Assembly: GCA_019414445.1 (NCBI GenBank)
Contig: DXMA01000005.1
Coordinates: forward strand, 69,064 to 133,063
DNA from: Collinsella sp.
Lineage (GTDB): Bacteria > Actinomycetota > Coriobacteriia > Coriobacteriales > Coriobacteriaceae
DNA: 64,000 nt
Direction of reading: 5' to 3'
Part shown: positions 17,182 to 27,680 of the stretch, one piece after another
Position numbering within the stretch: position 1 is the first letter of the stretch
Layout of the letters: every line of letters begins with the position of its first letter
The notes under the pieces: model-generated
The model's database searches: none
The model's input: only the letters and a program-made list of their open reading frames with translations
What the model was told of the DNA's origin: nothing
Translations under genes and position numbers: made by a program

Positions 17182-17754
17182 ATGTCCATGGATCTACACG
17201 AGCAGGGGATGAGCTCCCGCACGTTTGTAATCGCCGCCATCGTGTGCGTGCTGCTGCAGGCAGGCCTCGCACCGCAGATCTCCATTGCGGGCGGTCGCGT
17301 CAACTTTATGATTATTCTTGTGTGCCTGAGTGTGTTCTCGGGCGACCCGACCCGTGCCGTCGCGTGCGGTTTTTGCAGCGGATTGTTCTATGACCTGTCC
17401 GCTGCTGTGCCGGTGGGCGTTATGTCGCTCCTGCTGACCGTGGGTTCTTTTGCCCTGGTGCACAGCGCCGCCGGTCAGACGGGTGGTACCCCGAGTGCGC
17501 GCGGCATCACGGTGGGCACCTTCGCGCTCGTCATTAATGTGATTTACAGCATCATCTTGCTGTTTATGGGTTTGGAGACGAGCTTTGTCGTGGCGATCTT
17601 CGGCCATGCGCTGCCGTCTTCGATCCTGACGGGTCTGGTTGCCATTCCATTTTTGATGTCCGGCGTCGTGCCGCAGTCCGGCTATGGATTCTCCGCACGT
17701 GGCGGACGCCAGACGGGTATGCGCTTTAAGCCCAAGACCCGCAAGCTCAAATAG
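17182..17754 (+). CDS. mreD: Rod shape-determining protein MreD
   Basis: Small polytopic membrane partner of MreC, 190 residues with about five hydrophobic segments (for example FVIAAIVCVLLQAGLAP, VNFMIILVCLSVF, GVMSLLLTVGSFAL, VIYSIILLFMGL). The conserved GFCSGLFYDL of MreD is present (residues about 64-73). The tail is basic (RFKPKTRKLK). Identity rests on this motif and on its place between mreC and the PBP2 gene. Confidence 0.88.
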   Translation: MSMDLHEQGMSSRTFVIAAIVCVLLQAGLAPQISIAGGRVNFMIILVCLSVFSGDPTRAVACGFCSGLFYDLSAAVPVGVMSLLLTVGSFALVHSAAGQTGGTPSARGITVGTFALVINVIYSIILLFMGLETSFVVAIFGHALPSSILTGLVAIPFLMSGVVPQSGYGFSARGGRQTGMRFKPKTRKLK

Positions 17755-17767
17755 GGGAGGCCCGTAG

Positions 17768-19834
17768 ATGTCTTCCCAGATGACGGTTATTATCGCCGGT
17801 ATCGTGCTGGTCGTGGCCATTGTGGTCGCGCTGGTTATCATGCGTCGGGGCGATTCCCGTTTTACCTACGATACGCAGCATGGAACGGCCCCGCGCGCCA
17901 CCGAGGGCGAGGGCAATACCGCGGCGACCGCCTTTAAGGGCCGTTTTTCCATCCTCACCGCGGGTGTGGGCGCGATGTTTGCGGCGCTTGCCGTCAAGCT
18001 GTGGGGCATGCAGATGGTCTCGTCGGACTATTACGAGAAGCAGGCTAATAGCAATCAGACGCGCACCGTTACCACACCCGCTGTGCGCGGCCGCATCCTC
18101 GACCGCAATGGCGTGGCGCTTGTCCAGAACCGTCCCTCACTTGCTGTCGTGGCCTACCGCGACCTTGCCGAGGATGAGGTTCTGGTTCGCCATCTTGCCA
18201 ACGTGCTCGGTATGCCCTACGTGGCGGTGCTGCGCAATATTCAGGACAATTCCGAGGGCGCTCAGAGCCTGCATACCATCGCGACGGACGTCCGTCGCTC
18301 CACGGTTGCCTATATTCAGGAGCACGCCGGCGAGTTCCCGGGCGTCAAGATTGCCGAGCGTACCGAGCGCCAGTATCCATATGGCGAGACGGCATGCCAT
18401 ATCTTGGGCTATACCGGCACCATTACCTCCGAGCAGCTCGAGGCCCAGAATAAGAAAACCTCTGGTGATGATGCTTCTGCTGGCCGGATTACGTACCAGT
18501 CGGGCGATATCGTGGGCCAGGCGGGTGTTGAGAGCTACTACGAAAACCTGCTGCAGGGTATTCGTGGCGAGCAGACCGTCAAGGTCGATGCCTCGGGCAA
18601 TGTGACCGGTCAGGCCGGCGCCGTGCCCGCCAAGGCCGGCTCCGACATTAAGCTCACGCTCGATCTTAAGATCCAACAGGCCTGTGAGACGGCGCTGGCG
18701 AGCGCCATCGAGCTTGCCAAGACCACTGGCTACAGCAATGCCGGCAACGGCGCTGTGGTGTGTCTCGATCCCAACAATGGCGAGATCCTGGGCATGGCGA
18801 GCGAGCCCAAGTTCGATCCGTCCGTCTTTATCGGCGGCGTCTCAAATGACGTGTGGACCGAGCTCAATGATGACAAGGGTTCGCACCCGCTGCTCAACCG
18901 CGCCATTAGCGGACAGTACATGTCGGCCTCGACCATCAAGCCACTCTCGGCACTGGCCGGTCTTGAGTTTGGAACCTACACCTCAACGCAGACAACCAAC
19001 TGCACGGGCTATTGGACGGGCCTGGGCAAGGCTTGGGGCAAGCGCTGCTGGCTGACGTCTGGCCATGGCACCATGACGCTGCAGTCGGGTATCGCCAACT
19101 CGTGCGACCCCGTCTTCTACGACATGGGCAAGGCGTTCTTTTATGACGAGCAACATCCCGAGGGCCTGCAGGAGGTCTTTCGTCGCTGGGGCCTAGGCAA
19201 GACCTGCGGTATCGATCTGCCGAGTGAGGGCGCGGGCCGTATTCCCGATGCCGAGTGGAAAGAGTCGTACTTTACCGACGCCTCTGCCGAGGACCGCAAG
19301 TGGAATGCCGGCGATATGACCAACATTGCCATCGGCCAGGGCGACATCCTGGTGACGCCCCTGCAGATGGCGTGCGCCTATATGGGTCTTGCCAACGGCG
19401 GCAAACAGTACGTGCCTCACGTGTTTTTGTCTGCCGTGTCGCGCGATGGCGACGGCGATGCCTATAAGTACAACGGCAAGGGCAAGAAGAAGCGTCTGGA
19501 GGCCAAGATCAACAGCGATTCGGACTTGGCTCTTGTTCGCAACGGCATGCACGACGTGATTTACACGGCATCGACGTCCCTGGCGGCTCACTTTGGCACC
19601 CTGACGCCGCAGGTATACGGTAAGTCGGGCACGGGCGAGAAAAGCGGCGAGGACGAATACGCGTGGTTCTGCGCCTATGCACCGGCCGATGATCCCAAGT
19701 ATGTCATCGCTACTGTCCTGGAGCAGGGCGGCGGTGGCTCAGATACCGCGATGCATGTCGTGCGCGACGTGCTCGGCGTGATTTATGACGAGCCCGATAC
19801 CTCTTCGGCCTCGGGCGATTCTTCGGTTCGATAG
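17768..19834 (+). CDS. mrdA: Penicillin-binding protein 2, elongasome transpeptidase
   Basis: Cross-links peptidoglycan during elongation, working with RodA. Catalytic motifs over 688 residues: SASTIKP (SxxK) in GQYMSASTIKPLSALAG, SCD in IANSCDPVFYDMG (the third residue is also Asp in other PBP2 proteins), and GKSGTGE (KTG-type). The dimerisation region follows VRGRILDRNG. The N terminus is unusual: a first hydrophobic segment at about 5-25, a hydrophilic 30-residue stretch, then a second one at about 60-80. PBP2 normally has a single membrane anchor. Confidence 0.93.
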   Translation: MSSQMTVIIAGIVLVVAIVVALVIMRRGDSRFTYDTQHGTAPRATEGEGNTAATAFKGRFSILTAGVGAMFAALAVKLWGMQMVSSDYYEKQANSNQTRTVTTPAVRGRILDRNGVALVQNRPSLAVVAYRDLAEDEVLVRHLANVLGMPYVAVLRNIQDNSEGAQSLHTIATDVRRSTVAYIQEHAGEFPGVKIAERTERQYPYGETACHILGYTGTITSEQLEAQNKKTSGDDASAGRITYQSGDIVGQAGVESYYENLLQGIRGEQTVKVDASGNVTGQAGAVPAKAGSDIKLTLDLKIQQACETALASAIELAKTTGYSNAGNGAVVCLDPNNGEILGMASEPKFDPSVFIGGVSNDVWTELNDDKGSHPLLNRAISGQYMSASTIKPLSALAGLEFGTYTSTQTTNCTGYWTGLGKAWGKRCWLTSGHGTMTLQSGIANSCDPVFYDMGKAFFYDEQHPEGLQEVFRRWGLGKTCGIDLPSEGAGRIPDAEWKESYFTDASAEDRKWNAGDMTNIAIGQGDILVTPLQMACAYMGLANGGKQYVPHVFLSAVSRDGDGDAYKYNGKGKKKRLEAKINSDSDLALVRNGMHDVIYTASTSLAAHFGTLTPQVYGKSGTGEKSGEDEYAWFCAYAPADDPKYVIATVLEQGGGGSDTAMHVVRDVLGVIYDEPDTSSASGDSSVR

Positions 19835-19843
19835 GAGGTTGCG

Positions 19844-21070
19844 ATGGATTTTTCTCCGGCGGATCTGTTCCGTTCAACCAAGACCGGCTCTCGCAGCAGC
19901 CTGGACCGCGTCAACAAGCAACTTTCGGCCTCGCGCGGCACGTTTCGCCAAAAGGTGCATATCGGTGTGCTCGTGGCTACTGTGGCGCTCGTCGCCTACG
20001 GTGCCATCATTATCTGGTCGGCTTCGCAGTTTAAGGCCGATGCCTCGTTCTCACGCCATCTGTTGGGAATTGGTATCGGGGCGGTGCTGGCGGTGCTGGT
20101 CTGGCGTACCGACCTGCGCGGTATTTCCAATTTCTCGACGGCGTTGCTCGTCATCGACCTGATCGTGATCTTTTCGCCCAAGATTCCAGGTCTGTCCTAT
20201 ACGGGCGGTCTGGGCATGACGGGCTGGATCAAGATTCCCGGTATCGGCTTGACATTCCAGCCGGTTGAGCTTGCCAAGCTCATCACCATCTTCTTTATTG
20301 CTACGCTTGGCTCGCAGTATAACGGTCGCATCGATACCGCTCGCGACTACGTCAAGCTCTGCGGCATGCTGTCCATCCCGTTTTTGGCCGTCGTTGCCAT
20401 GGGCGACCTGGGCTCGGGCCTGGTCGTGCTGATCTCGGGCGCCATCGTCATCTGCATGAGCGGTGCGCGCCGCGAATGGGTGCTGTCGACCCTGGCCCTG
20501 CTTGTGGGCCTGGTGGCCCTCGTCCTGGCGCTCGATTCGGTCTTTGATTCGTTGCTCGGCCACGATGTGCTCATCAAGCAGTATCAGATGAACCGCCTGA
20601 CGGTCTTTATCGACCCCGATAATGCCGATTCGGACGATGCCTACAACCTGCAGCAGTCGCTTATCGCCGTTGGCTCGGGCGGCTTCTTTGGTAAGGGTTT
20701 GGGCCATGCGACGCAGTCGGCCGGCGGCTTTCTGCCTGAGTTCCACACCGACTTTGTCTTCGCCTTCCTATCCGAGACCTTTGGCTTTTGCGGTTCCTTT
20801 TTGCTCCTGTGCCTCTACGTGCTGCTGATCTTTTCGACGATTCGCGTCGCCTTTAAGTGTGAGTCGCTGTTCTTGCGTCTTTCGTGTGTGGGCATCGTTG
20901 GCATGTGGGCGTTCCAGACCTTCGAAAACATCGGCATGTGCATCGGCATGATGCCGATTACCGGTATTCCGCTACCGTTTATTAGCTTCGGTTCGTCTTC
21001 GATGATGATTCAGCTGCTGACGGTGGGTATCGTACAATCCATATGGCGGCATCGTTCGGGCGCCGCGTAA
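19844..21070 (+). CDS. rodA: Peptidoglycan glycosyltransferase RodA (SEDS family)
   Basis: Polytopic lipid II polymerase of the elongation complex, 408 residues. SEDS-family features: MTGWIKIPGIGLTFQPVELAKL (with the W-Q-P-E-K pattern) and the C-terminal GMMPITGIPLPFISFGSSSM. GDLGSGLVVLISG in the middle is also typical. An N-terminal hydrophilic ~40 residues (FRSTKTGSRSSLDRVNKQ) precedes the first membrane segment. The start ATG has TAGGAGG upstream and follows mrdA by nine bases. Confidence 0.95.
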   Translation: MDFSPADLFRSTKTGSRSSLDRVNKQLSASRGTFRQKVHIGVLVATVALVAYGAIIIWSASQFKADASFSRHLLGIGIGAVLAVLVWRTDLRGISNFSTALLVIDLIVIFSPKIPGLSYTGGLGMTGWIKIPGIGLTFQPVELAKLITIFFIATLGSQYNGRIDTARDYVKLCGMLSIPFLAVVAMGDLGSGLVVLISGAIVICMSGARREWVLSTLALLVGLVALVLALDSVFDSLLGHDVLIKQYQMNRLTVFIDPDNADSDDAYNLQQSLIAVGSGGFFGKGLGHATQSAGGFLPEFHTDFVFAFLSETFGFCGSFLLLCLYVLLIFSTIRVAFKCESLFLRLSCVGIVGMWAFQTFENIGMCIGMMPITGIPLPFISFGSSSMMIQLLTVGIVQSIWRHRSGAA

Positions 21071-21088
21071 CCGCTGGAGGGGTTTGCT

Positions 21089-22018
21089 ATGAAAATTCCC
21101 GTAGATAAGCTGACCCGCGCTTTTAAGATGGGCGCGTCCGTTAAGAAGGATTCCGATACGCCGGTGCGCGTCTCGGTCTATTTGGATTCGTCCGCCTCGC
21201 GCTTTCTGGCCGAGACGGTGCGTGACGCCTTTGTGCCGCAGACGACCTCGGGCATTGTGCGCGTCGAGCGTCTGGGGGAGGAGCGAATTGCTCCAAAGAC
21301 CGATACCGATGTGGTGCTGGTGCTCTCGTGTGGTTCCGACCGCTTGGAGAGTGCCGTGCAGGAGCTCGTGATCGCCGGCGCGCCCGTGTGCGTGCTTGCC
21401 GAGTCTGCTGTGGAGGTGCCGTTTATCGAGGAGTCCACGCCTATGCTCGGCGTGGTAGCGGCAACCGATAAGACGTATCTGCTCGAGACGCTTGCCCGCT
21501 GGATTCTCGATCGCACCGAAAAGGAAACGGCTTTTGCGGCGAACTTTGCCTTCATGCGCATCGCGGCGGCCAATCGTATCATCACCTCGTGCGCGCTCAC
21601 CAATATGGCGACCGGTGCGCTGGTGTTTTTGCCGGGCGCCGATTATCCCGTTATGGCGCTGGCGCAGGTGGGCATGCTCTTTGAGCTCGCTGCCGTCTTT
21701 GGACGCGGCATTAAGCCTGAGCGCGGCTACGAGGTCGCGGGCGTGCTTGCCGGCGGTCTTGTGATCCGCGCGGTCACCCGCGCGCTCGTCAAGCAGACGC
21801 CGCATATCGGGTTTGCCGTCAAGGCGCTCACTGCTGCCGCGGGCACCTATGGCATGGGCCGTGCGCTCGTTTCGCTCTACGAGCGCGATGTCGACTACAG
21901 CCGTGCCAACGAGGTGGTCACTGCCACGTTCTCCCGCGTTCGCGATCTGGTGACCACGGTCGCGGGCGCTACCCGTCCTATGGCGTCCTACCAAGACGCA
22001 TCCGATCTCGCTGCTTAG
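21089..22018 (+). CDS. DUF697-like membrane protein in the elongasome operon
   Basis: 309 residues, function unknown. The N-terminal half (about 25-140) has a Rossmann-like alternation (VSVYLDSSASRFLAETV, DVVLVLSCGS, VCVLAESAVEVPF). The C-terminal half (about 150-290) has hydrophobic helices with Gly/Ala pairs (ALTNMATGALVFLPGADYP, GYEVAGVLAGGLVIRAV) like DUF697/YcjF domains that usually sit behind GTPase domains. No P-loop is visible here. It follows rodA by 18 bases with GGAGGGG upstream, so is co-transcribed. The link with cell-wall synthesis is inference from position. Confidence 0.65.
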   Translation: MKIPVDKLTRAFKMGASVKKDSDTPVRVSVYLDSSASRFLAETVRDAFVPQTTSGIVRVERLGEERIAPKTDTDVVLVLSCGSDRLESAVQELVIAGAPVCVLAESAVEVPFIEESTPMLGVVAATDKTYLLETLARWILDRTEKETAFAANFAFMRIAAANRIITSCALTNMATGALVFLPGADYPVMALAQVGMLFELAAVFGRGIKPERGYEVAGVLAGGLVIRAVTRALVKQTPHIGFAVKALTAAAGTYGMGRALVSLYERDVDYSRANEVVTATFSRVRDLVTTVAGATRPMASYQDASDLAA

Positions 22019-22028
22019 GGGTTTTCCG

Positions 22029-23906
22029 TTGCGCGTTCCGTATCAAGACTGCTTTCATTTAATTGAGCCGCTGCTCGCCAAGGTCGAGAAGCCGAGTCGC
22101 TATATCGATCACGAGTGGGGCACGCTTTCCAAGGCCGATGCCGACTACCGTTGCTGCCTGATCTACCCGGATGTGTACGAGGTTGGTCTGCCCAACCAGG
22201 GTATCGCCATCCTCTACAACATCCTTAACCAGGCCGAGGGCATCTCCTGCGAGCGTGGCTATGTGCCGTGGCCCGATATGGGTGACGCTATGCGCGAGGC
22301 AGGCATTCCGCTGCTCTCGCTCGAGGGTGCAGCGCCGGTCGCTTCGTTTGATATCGTCGGCCTGCATGTGCCGCACGAGATGGCGGTGACGAACTTCCTC
22401 GAGGCACTCGACCTCGCTGGCATTCCGCTGTTAGCGGCCGACCGAGGTGAAGACGACCCCATCATCATCGCCGGCGGCCCCTCGGTGTACAACCCCGAGC
22501 CGTACGCGGCCTTCTTCGATGCCATCCTCATCGGCGAGGGCGAGGAATCGCTGCTCGAGACCTGCCAGCTGCATCGCCGCCTGCGCGACGAAGGAGTCCC
22601 GCGCGCGCAGATTGTTGAGCAGCTTGCATCCATTGCCGGCAACTACGTGCCGTCGCTCTATGAGGTTCGTCACGACGAGCCCTGCTCGCCGCATGGCTAC
22701 ACCGTGCCGCGCGAGGGCAAGGATGCGCCGACCGTGGTCTACAAACGCGTCGTCGAGGATTTCGGCGCCACGAATCCGCTGTCGCAGTCGTGCGTGCCCT
22801 ATGCGCAGCTGGTTCACGATCGCCTGTCTATCGAGATTCTGCGCGGCTGCGCCCGCGGCTGTCGTTTTTGCCAGGCCGGCATGACGTATCGCCCGGTGCG
22901 CGAGCGTTCGGCCGACCAGATCGTCTCGTCGGTGATTCAGGGTCTGGAAAAGACCGGCTATGACGAGGTGTCGCTGACCTCGCTCTCCACGACCGACCAC
23001 TCCTGCATTCGTGACGTGCTCGGCAGGCTCAACCGTCGCCTGGAGGATACGGGTATTCGCGTGTCTATTCCGTCGCAGCGCCTGGATTCATTTGGCGTGG
23101 ATATGGCCGAGTCGGTCGCCGGCGAAAAGAAGGGCGGCCTGACGTTCGCACCCGAGGCCGGCAGCCAGCGCATGCGCGACATCATTAACAAGAACGTGAC
23201 CGAGGAGGACCTGGACCGTGCGGCCAAGGCGGCCTTCGAGGCCGGCTGGAACCGCATGAAGCTCTACTTTATGATGGGCCTTCCCGGCGAGCGCGACGAG
23301 GACATCGTGGCCATCGCCAATCTGGCCGATCACGTGCTGGAGCTCGGTCGTTCCGTGGTGCCCAAGGCTCGTCGCGGCTCGATCTCGGTGTCCATCTCGG
23401 TTTCGGTGTTTATCCCCAAGGCTGCCACGCCGTTCCAGTGGTGCCCGCAGCTCGACTACGACGACGTCAAGCGTCGCCAGAAGCTGCTTATCACGAGCGT
23501 TCGCAACCGTGCCGTCCGCGTGCATTACCACGATGCCGAGACCTCGCTCATCGAGGCCGCGCTGTCCCGCGCCGGGCGTGACATGACGCCCGTCATCATC
23601 GATGCTTGGCGCGCGGGCTCTCGCTTTGACGCCTGGGTAGAGCATTTCTCGCTCGATAACTGGAAGGAGGCTGCTGCCAAAAACGGCATCGACCTCAATG
23701 AGCTCGTGCACCTGCCCTACGAGTTGGACTGGCGCCTGCCGTGGGAGCACGTGAGCCCCGGCTGCACGCGCGGCTTCCTCGAGCGCGAGTACCGTCGCTC
23801 GCTCGAGGGTGTCACGACTCCCGACTGCACCCGCACGTCGTGCACCGGCTGCGGAATCTGCCCCACGCTCCACGCCAAGAATGTATTGATGGGTGATCGC
23901 GCATGA
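22029..23906 (+). CDS. TIGR03960-family radical SAM protein
   Basis: 625 residues. The N-terminal ~200 residues resemble a B12-binding-like domain (YPDVYEVGLPNQGIAILYN, and IIAGGPSVYNPEPYAAFFD). The radical SAM core has the cluster motif CARGCRFCQAG (CxxxCxxC) at about 278-288, followed by FAPEAGSQRMRDIINK. Near the C terminus TSCTGCGICP adds four more Cys. The substrate of this family is unknown. It is nearly always followed by a DUF2344/TIGR03936 protein, as here with a 4-base ATGA overlap, and lies near rplU. TTG start, preceded by GGGG. Confidence 0.85.
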   Translation: MRVPYQDCFHLIEPLLAKVEKPSRYIDHEWGTLSKADADYRCCLIYPDVYEVGLPNQGIAILYNILNQAEGISCERGYVPWPDMGDAMREAGIPLLSLEGAAPVASFDIVGLHVPHEMAVTNFLEALDLAGIPLLAADRGEDDPIIIAGGPSVYNPEPYAAFFDAILIGEGEESLLETCQLHRRLRDEGVPRAQIVEQLASIAGNYVPSLYEVRHDEPCSPHGYTVPREGKDAPTVVYKRVVEDFGATNPLSQSCVPYAQLVHDRLSIEILRGCARGCRFCQAGMTYRPVRERSADQIVSSVIQGLEKTGYDEVSLTSLSTTDHSCIRDVLGRLNRRLEDTGIRVSIPSQRLDSFGVDMAESVAGEKKGGLTFAPEAGSQRMRDIINKNVTEEDLDRAAKAAFEAGWNRMKLYFMMGLPGERDEDIVAIANLADHVLELGRSVVPKARRGSISVSISVSVFIPKAATPFQWCPQLDYDDVKRRQKLLITSVRNRAVRVHYHDAETSLIEAALSRAGRDMTPVIIDAWRAGSRFDAWVEHFSLDNWKEAAAKNGIDLNELVHLPYELDWRLPWEHVSPGCTRGFLEREYRRSLEGVTTPDCTRTSCTGCGICPTLHAKNVLMGDRA

Positions 23907-24715
23907 GTGAGCGCCTGACCGAAAACCCCACGCTCTTTAGACTTCGTGTTCGCTATGGCAAGCGCGATCGCCTTAAGTACCTGGGCCATCTCGAAGTAAT
24001 CCATACCATTGAGCGCATCGTGCGCCGTGCGGGACTTCCCTATGCCGTCACGCAGGGCTTCTCTCCGCACATGCGCGTGGGCTTCTCTTCGGCGTTACCG
24101 GTGGGTACGTCGTCGACCTGCGAGTGGTATGACCTGTTTATGACCGAGTTCGTGGCGCTCGACGAGGCGTTTGGGCGCCTGGCTGCGGCGTCTCCGGCCG
24201 ATCTGGCGCCCATCGAGGCGGCGTATATCGACGTGCGCACGCCGGCGTTGACGGCGCAGCTCACGCGTCTGTCGTATCGCATCGACCTGCACTTGGATCC
24301 CGAGGCGCCCGTAAGCGCCGACGAGGTGCGTCGTGCGATCGACACGCTGCGCGCGGACCATGGCATCGACTACGCGCGCGGCAAAAAGAGCAAGCGCTTG
24401 GATTTGGATCACACGCTCGTGGGCTATGAGCTCACGGCGGGGGAGCGCCCGGACCATTTGGTGCTCATGCTCGACACCCATGCCGACAACGAGGGCTCCA
24501 TGCGTCCGGAAATTTTGCTTTCTGCTGCTGATGTTTTGTTGCAGGGCTTGACCCCGGGCGTGGATGCACCTATTGTTTCCACCGGTATGCAAGACCTCGT
24601 GACCATCTGCTCCTACGATGTCGAGCGTCAGAATCAAGCATGCGAGGACGACGAGGGCCGACTCGTCAGCCCCATACCTGTGCGAACTTGTGGATTTGCT
24701 CCACATACTCGTTGA
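23903..24715 (+). CDS. TIGR03936 (DUF2344) protein, radical SAM partner
   Basis: 270 residues. The conserved core includes RLRVRYGKRDRLKYLGHLE, RIVRRAGLPYAVTQGFSPH and MRVGFSSALPVGTSS. In several genomes this domain is fused to TIGR03960, which supports a joint role, probably in RNA or ribosome-related modification (inference). The start overlaps the previous stop. Its last codons overlap the rplU promoter. Confidence 0.85.
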   Translation: MSERLTENPTLFRLRVRYGKRDRLKYLGHLEVIHTIERIVRRAGLPYAVTQGFSPHMRVGFSSALPVGTSSTCEWYDLFMTEFVALDEAFGRLAAASPADLAPIEAAYIDVRTPALTAQLTRLSYRIDLHLDPEAPVSADEVRRAIDTLRADHGIDYARGKKSKRLDLDHTLVGYELTAGERPDHLVLMLDTHADNEGSMRPEILLSAADVLLQGLTPGVDAPIVSTGMQDLVTICSYDVERQNQACEDDEGRLVSPIPVRTCGFAPHTR

Positions 24716-24740
24716 CGGGGGTATTTTCGCCTGCTACTAT
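24712..24740 (+). promoter_or_regulatory. Promoter of rplU-rpmA
   Basis: TTGACG (24712-24717), a 17-bp spacer and TACTAT (24735-24740). The -35 overlaps the stop of the preceding gene. The leader is about 36 bases. Confidence 0.7.
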
Positions 24741-24782
24741 ATTCGGCTGTTGCACTAACTGATGCATGAAGGGCAAGTAAAC

Positions 24783-25157
24783 ATGTACGCAATCGTTAAC
24801 ACGGGCGGCAAGCAGTACAAGGTCGCCACCGACGATGTCATCACCGTCGAGAAGATCGAGGGCAATGAGGGCGACAAGGTCACCCTGCCGGTCATCTTCC
24901 TCAACGATGGTAAGAAGATCGTCACCGATCCCGACAAGCTGGCCAAGGCCAAGGTTACCGCTCAGATCGTTGAGCAGTTCAAGGGCGAGAAGCAGCTGGT
25001 CTTCAAGTTCCACAAGCGTAAGCGCTATCGTCGTCTGAAGGGTCACCGTCAGCAGCTCACCAAGCTGAAGATCGTGAAGGTCCAGGCTACGTCCCGCGCC
25101 AAGAAGGCTGTCAAGGCAGAGGCCGAGGCTGTTGCCGAGGCTCCCGTCGCCGAGTAG
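24783..25157 (+). CDS. rplU: 50S ribosomal protein L21
   Basis: Binds 23S rRNA in the large subunit. The family pattern MYAIVNTGGKQYKVATDD begins at the ATG at 24783, so the seven upstream in-frame codons are rejected. HKRKRYRRLKGHRQQLTKL is the basic C-terminal RNA-binding part. A ~20-residue Ala/Glu-rich tail (AVKAEAEAVAEAPVAE) is an extension, giving 124 residues. rpmA follows after 33 bases, the standard order. Confidence 0.97.
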   Translation: MYAIVNTGGKQYKVATDDVITVEKIEGNEGDKVTLPVIFLNDGKKIVTDPDKLAKAKVTAQIVEQFKGEKQLVFKFHKRKRYRRLKGHRQQLTKLKIVKVQATSRAKKAVKAEAEAVAEAPVAE

Positions 25158-25190
25158 ATTACACTCGTAACGAAAGAGTAGGTATACACA

Positions 25191-25448
25191 ATGGCACACA
25201 AAAAAGGACTCGGTTCCTCCCGTAATGGCCGTGACTCCCGCGGTCAGCGCCTTGGCACGAAGCGCTATGCCGGCCAGACGGTAACCACGGGCACGATTCT
25301 CGTCCGTCAGCACGGCACGCACATCCACCCGGGTGAGAACGTTGGCCGTGGCAAGGACGACACGCTGTTCGCGCTGGTCGACGGTACCGTTGAGTTCCAC
25401 AAGGGTATCAAGCACAGGGTCAGCGTACGCCCGCTCGCGAACGCGTAA
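25191..25448 (+). CDS. rpmA: 50S ribosomal protein L27
   Basis: 85 residues. Begins [20 protein letters not shown] and keeps [19 protein letters not shown], the family signature. The N terminus lacks the cleavable extension found in Firmicutes L27, so residue 2 (Ala) would already reach towards the peptidyl transferase centre. Confidence 0.97.
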   Translation: MAHKKGLGSSRNGRDSRGQRLGTKRYAGQTVTTGTILVRQHGTHIHPGENVGRGKDDTLFALVDGTVEFHKGIKHRVSVRPLANA

Positions 25449-25473
25449 TTTACCCTTCATAGAGCACATATGT

Positions 25474-25516
25474 GGGAGGCACTTGAGTTTTAGGATTCAA
25501 GGGTCTCCCTCTTTTT
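25474..25516 (+). terminator. Terminator after rpmA
   Basis: Stem GGGAGGCACTTGA with TCAAGGGTCTCCC (12 of 13 paired), then TCTTTTT. obgE begins 17 bases later with its own GTAGGAGG site, so some read-through is likely. Confidence 0.75.
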
Positions 25517-25520
25517 GTAG

Positions 25521-26999
<1,479 letters not shown>

Positions 27000-27002
27000 G
27001 CC

Positions 27003-27680
27003 ATGTCGCTGCGCGGTGGAATCGGTTTGCCCGAGCTGCCCATAAAAGAGGGCAAAGAGTTTCGGCTTGGCATTATGGGCGGCACCTTCGACCCGATTCA
27101 TTACGGGCACTTGGTGACTGCCGAGCAGGCGCGCGAGTCGCTCGACTTGGAGGCTGTACTCTTTATGCCGGCCGGCTCTCCTGCCTTTAAGCTCGACAAA
27201 CCGGTGACGCCTGCCGAGGACCGTTATGCCATGACGGTTCTCGCCACCGCCGCGAATCCGGCTTTTTTGGCGAGCCGGTTCGAGATTGACCGTCCGGGCG
27301 TAACCTATACGGCCGATACGCTTCATGCCCTTCGCGACTTTTACCCGCCGCAGGTAAAGCTCTACTTTATTACGGGCGCCGACGCGATTATTGATATTGT
27401 GACCTGGCATGATGCCGAGCGAATTGCTGAGTTTGCTACCTTTATTGCGGCGACGCGACCGGGTTTTGATATCGATACGGCGCGTGCCCGAATCAAAGAG
27501 TCGGGGCTGCCGTTCGACGTGCGCTATATTCAGATTCCGGCGCTGGCGATCAGCTCGACGAACATTCGTAAGCGAGTTGCCCGCGGCATGAGCGTGCGCT
27601 ATCTTACGAGCGAGTCTGTGCTCGGCTACATTCGCAAGCGCAGTTTGTATGTCGATCTGGGTCAAGAAGATTTTGAGTGA
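27003..27680 (+). CDS. nadD: Nicotinate-nucleotide adenylyltransferase
   Basis: Forms deamido-NAD from nicotinate mononucleotide and ATP. Motif GGTFDPIHYGHLVTAEQA (residues 26-43, with HxGH) and ISSTNIRKRVARG near the C terminus are diagnostic. An N-terminal extension of about 20 residues precedes the core. It sits between obgE and yqeK, the common Gram-positive order. Confidence 0.95.
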   Translation: MSLRGGIGLPELPIKEGKEFRLGIMGGTFDPIHYGHLVTAEQARESLDLEAVLFMPAGSPAFKLDKPVTPAEDRYAMTVLATAANPAFLASRFEIDRPGVTYTADTLHALRDFYPPQVKLYFITGADAIIDIVTWHDAERIAEFATFIAATRPGFDIDTARARIKESGLPFDVRYIQIPALAISSTNIRKRVARGMSVRYLTSESVLGYIRKRSLYVDLGQEDFE

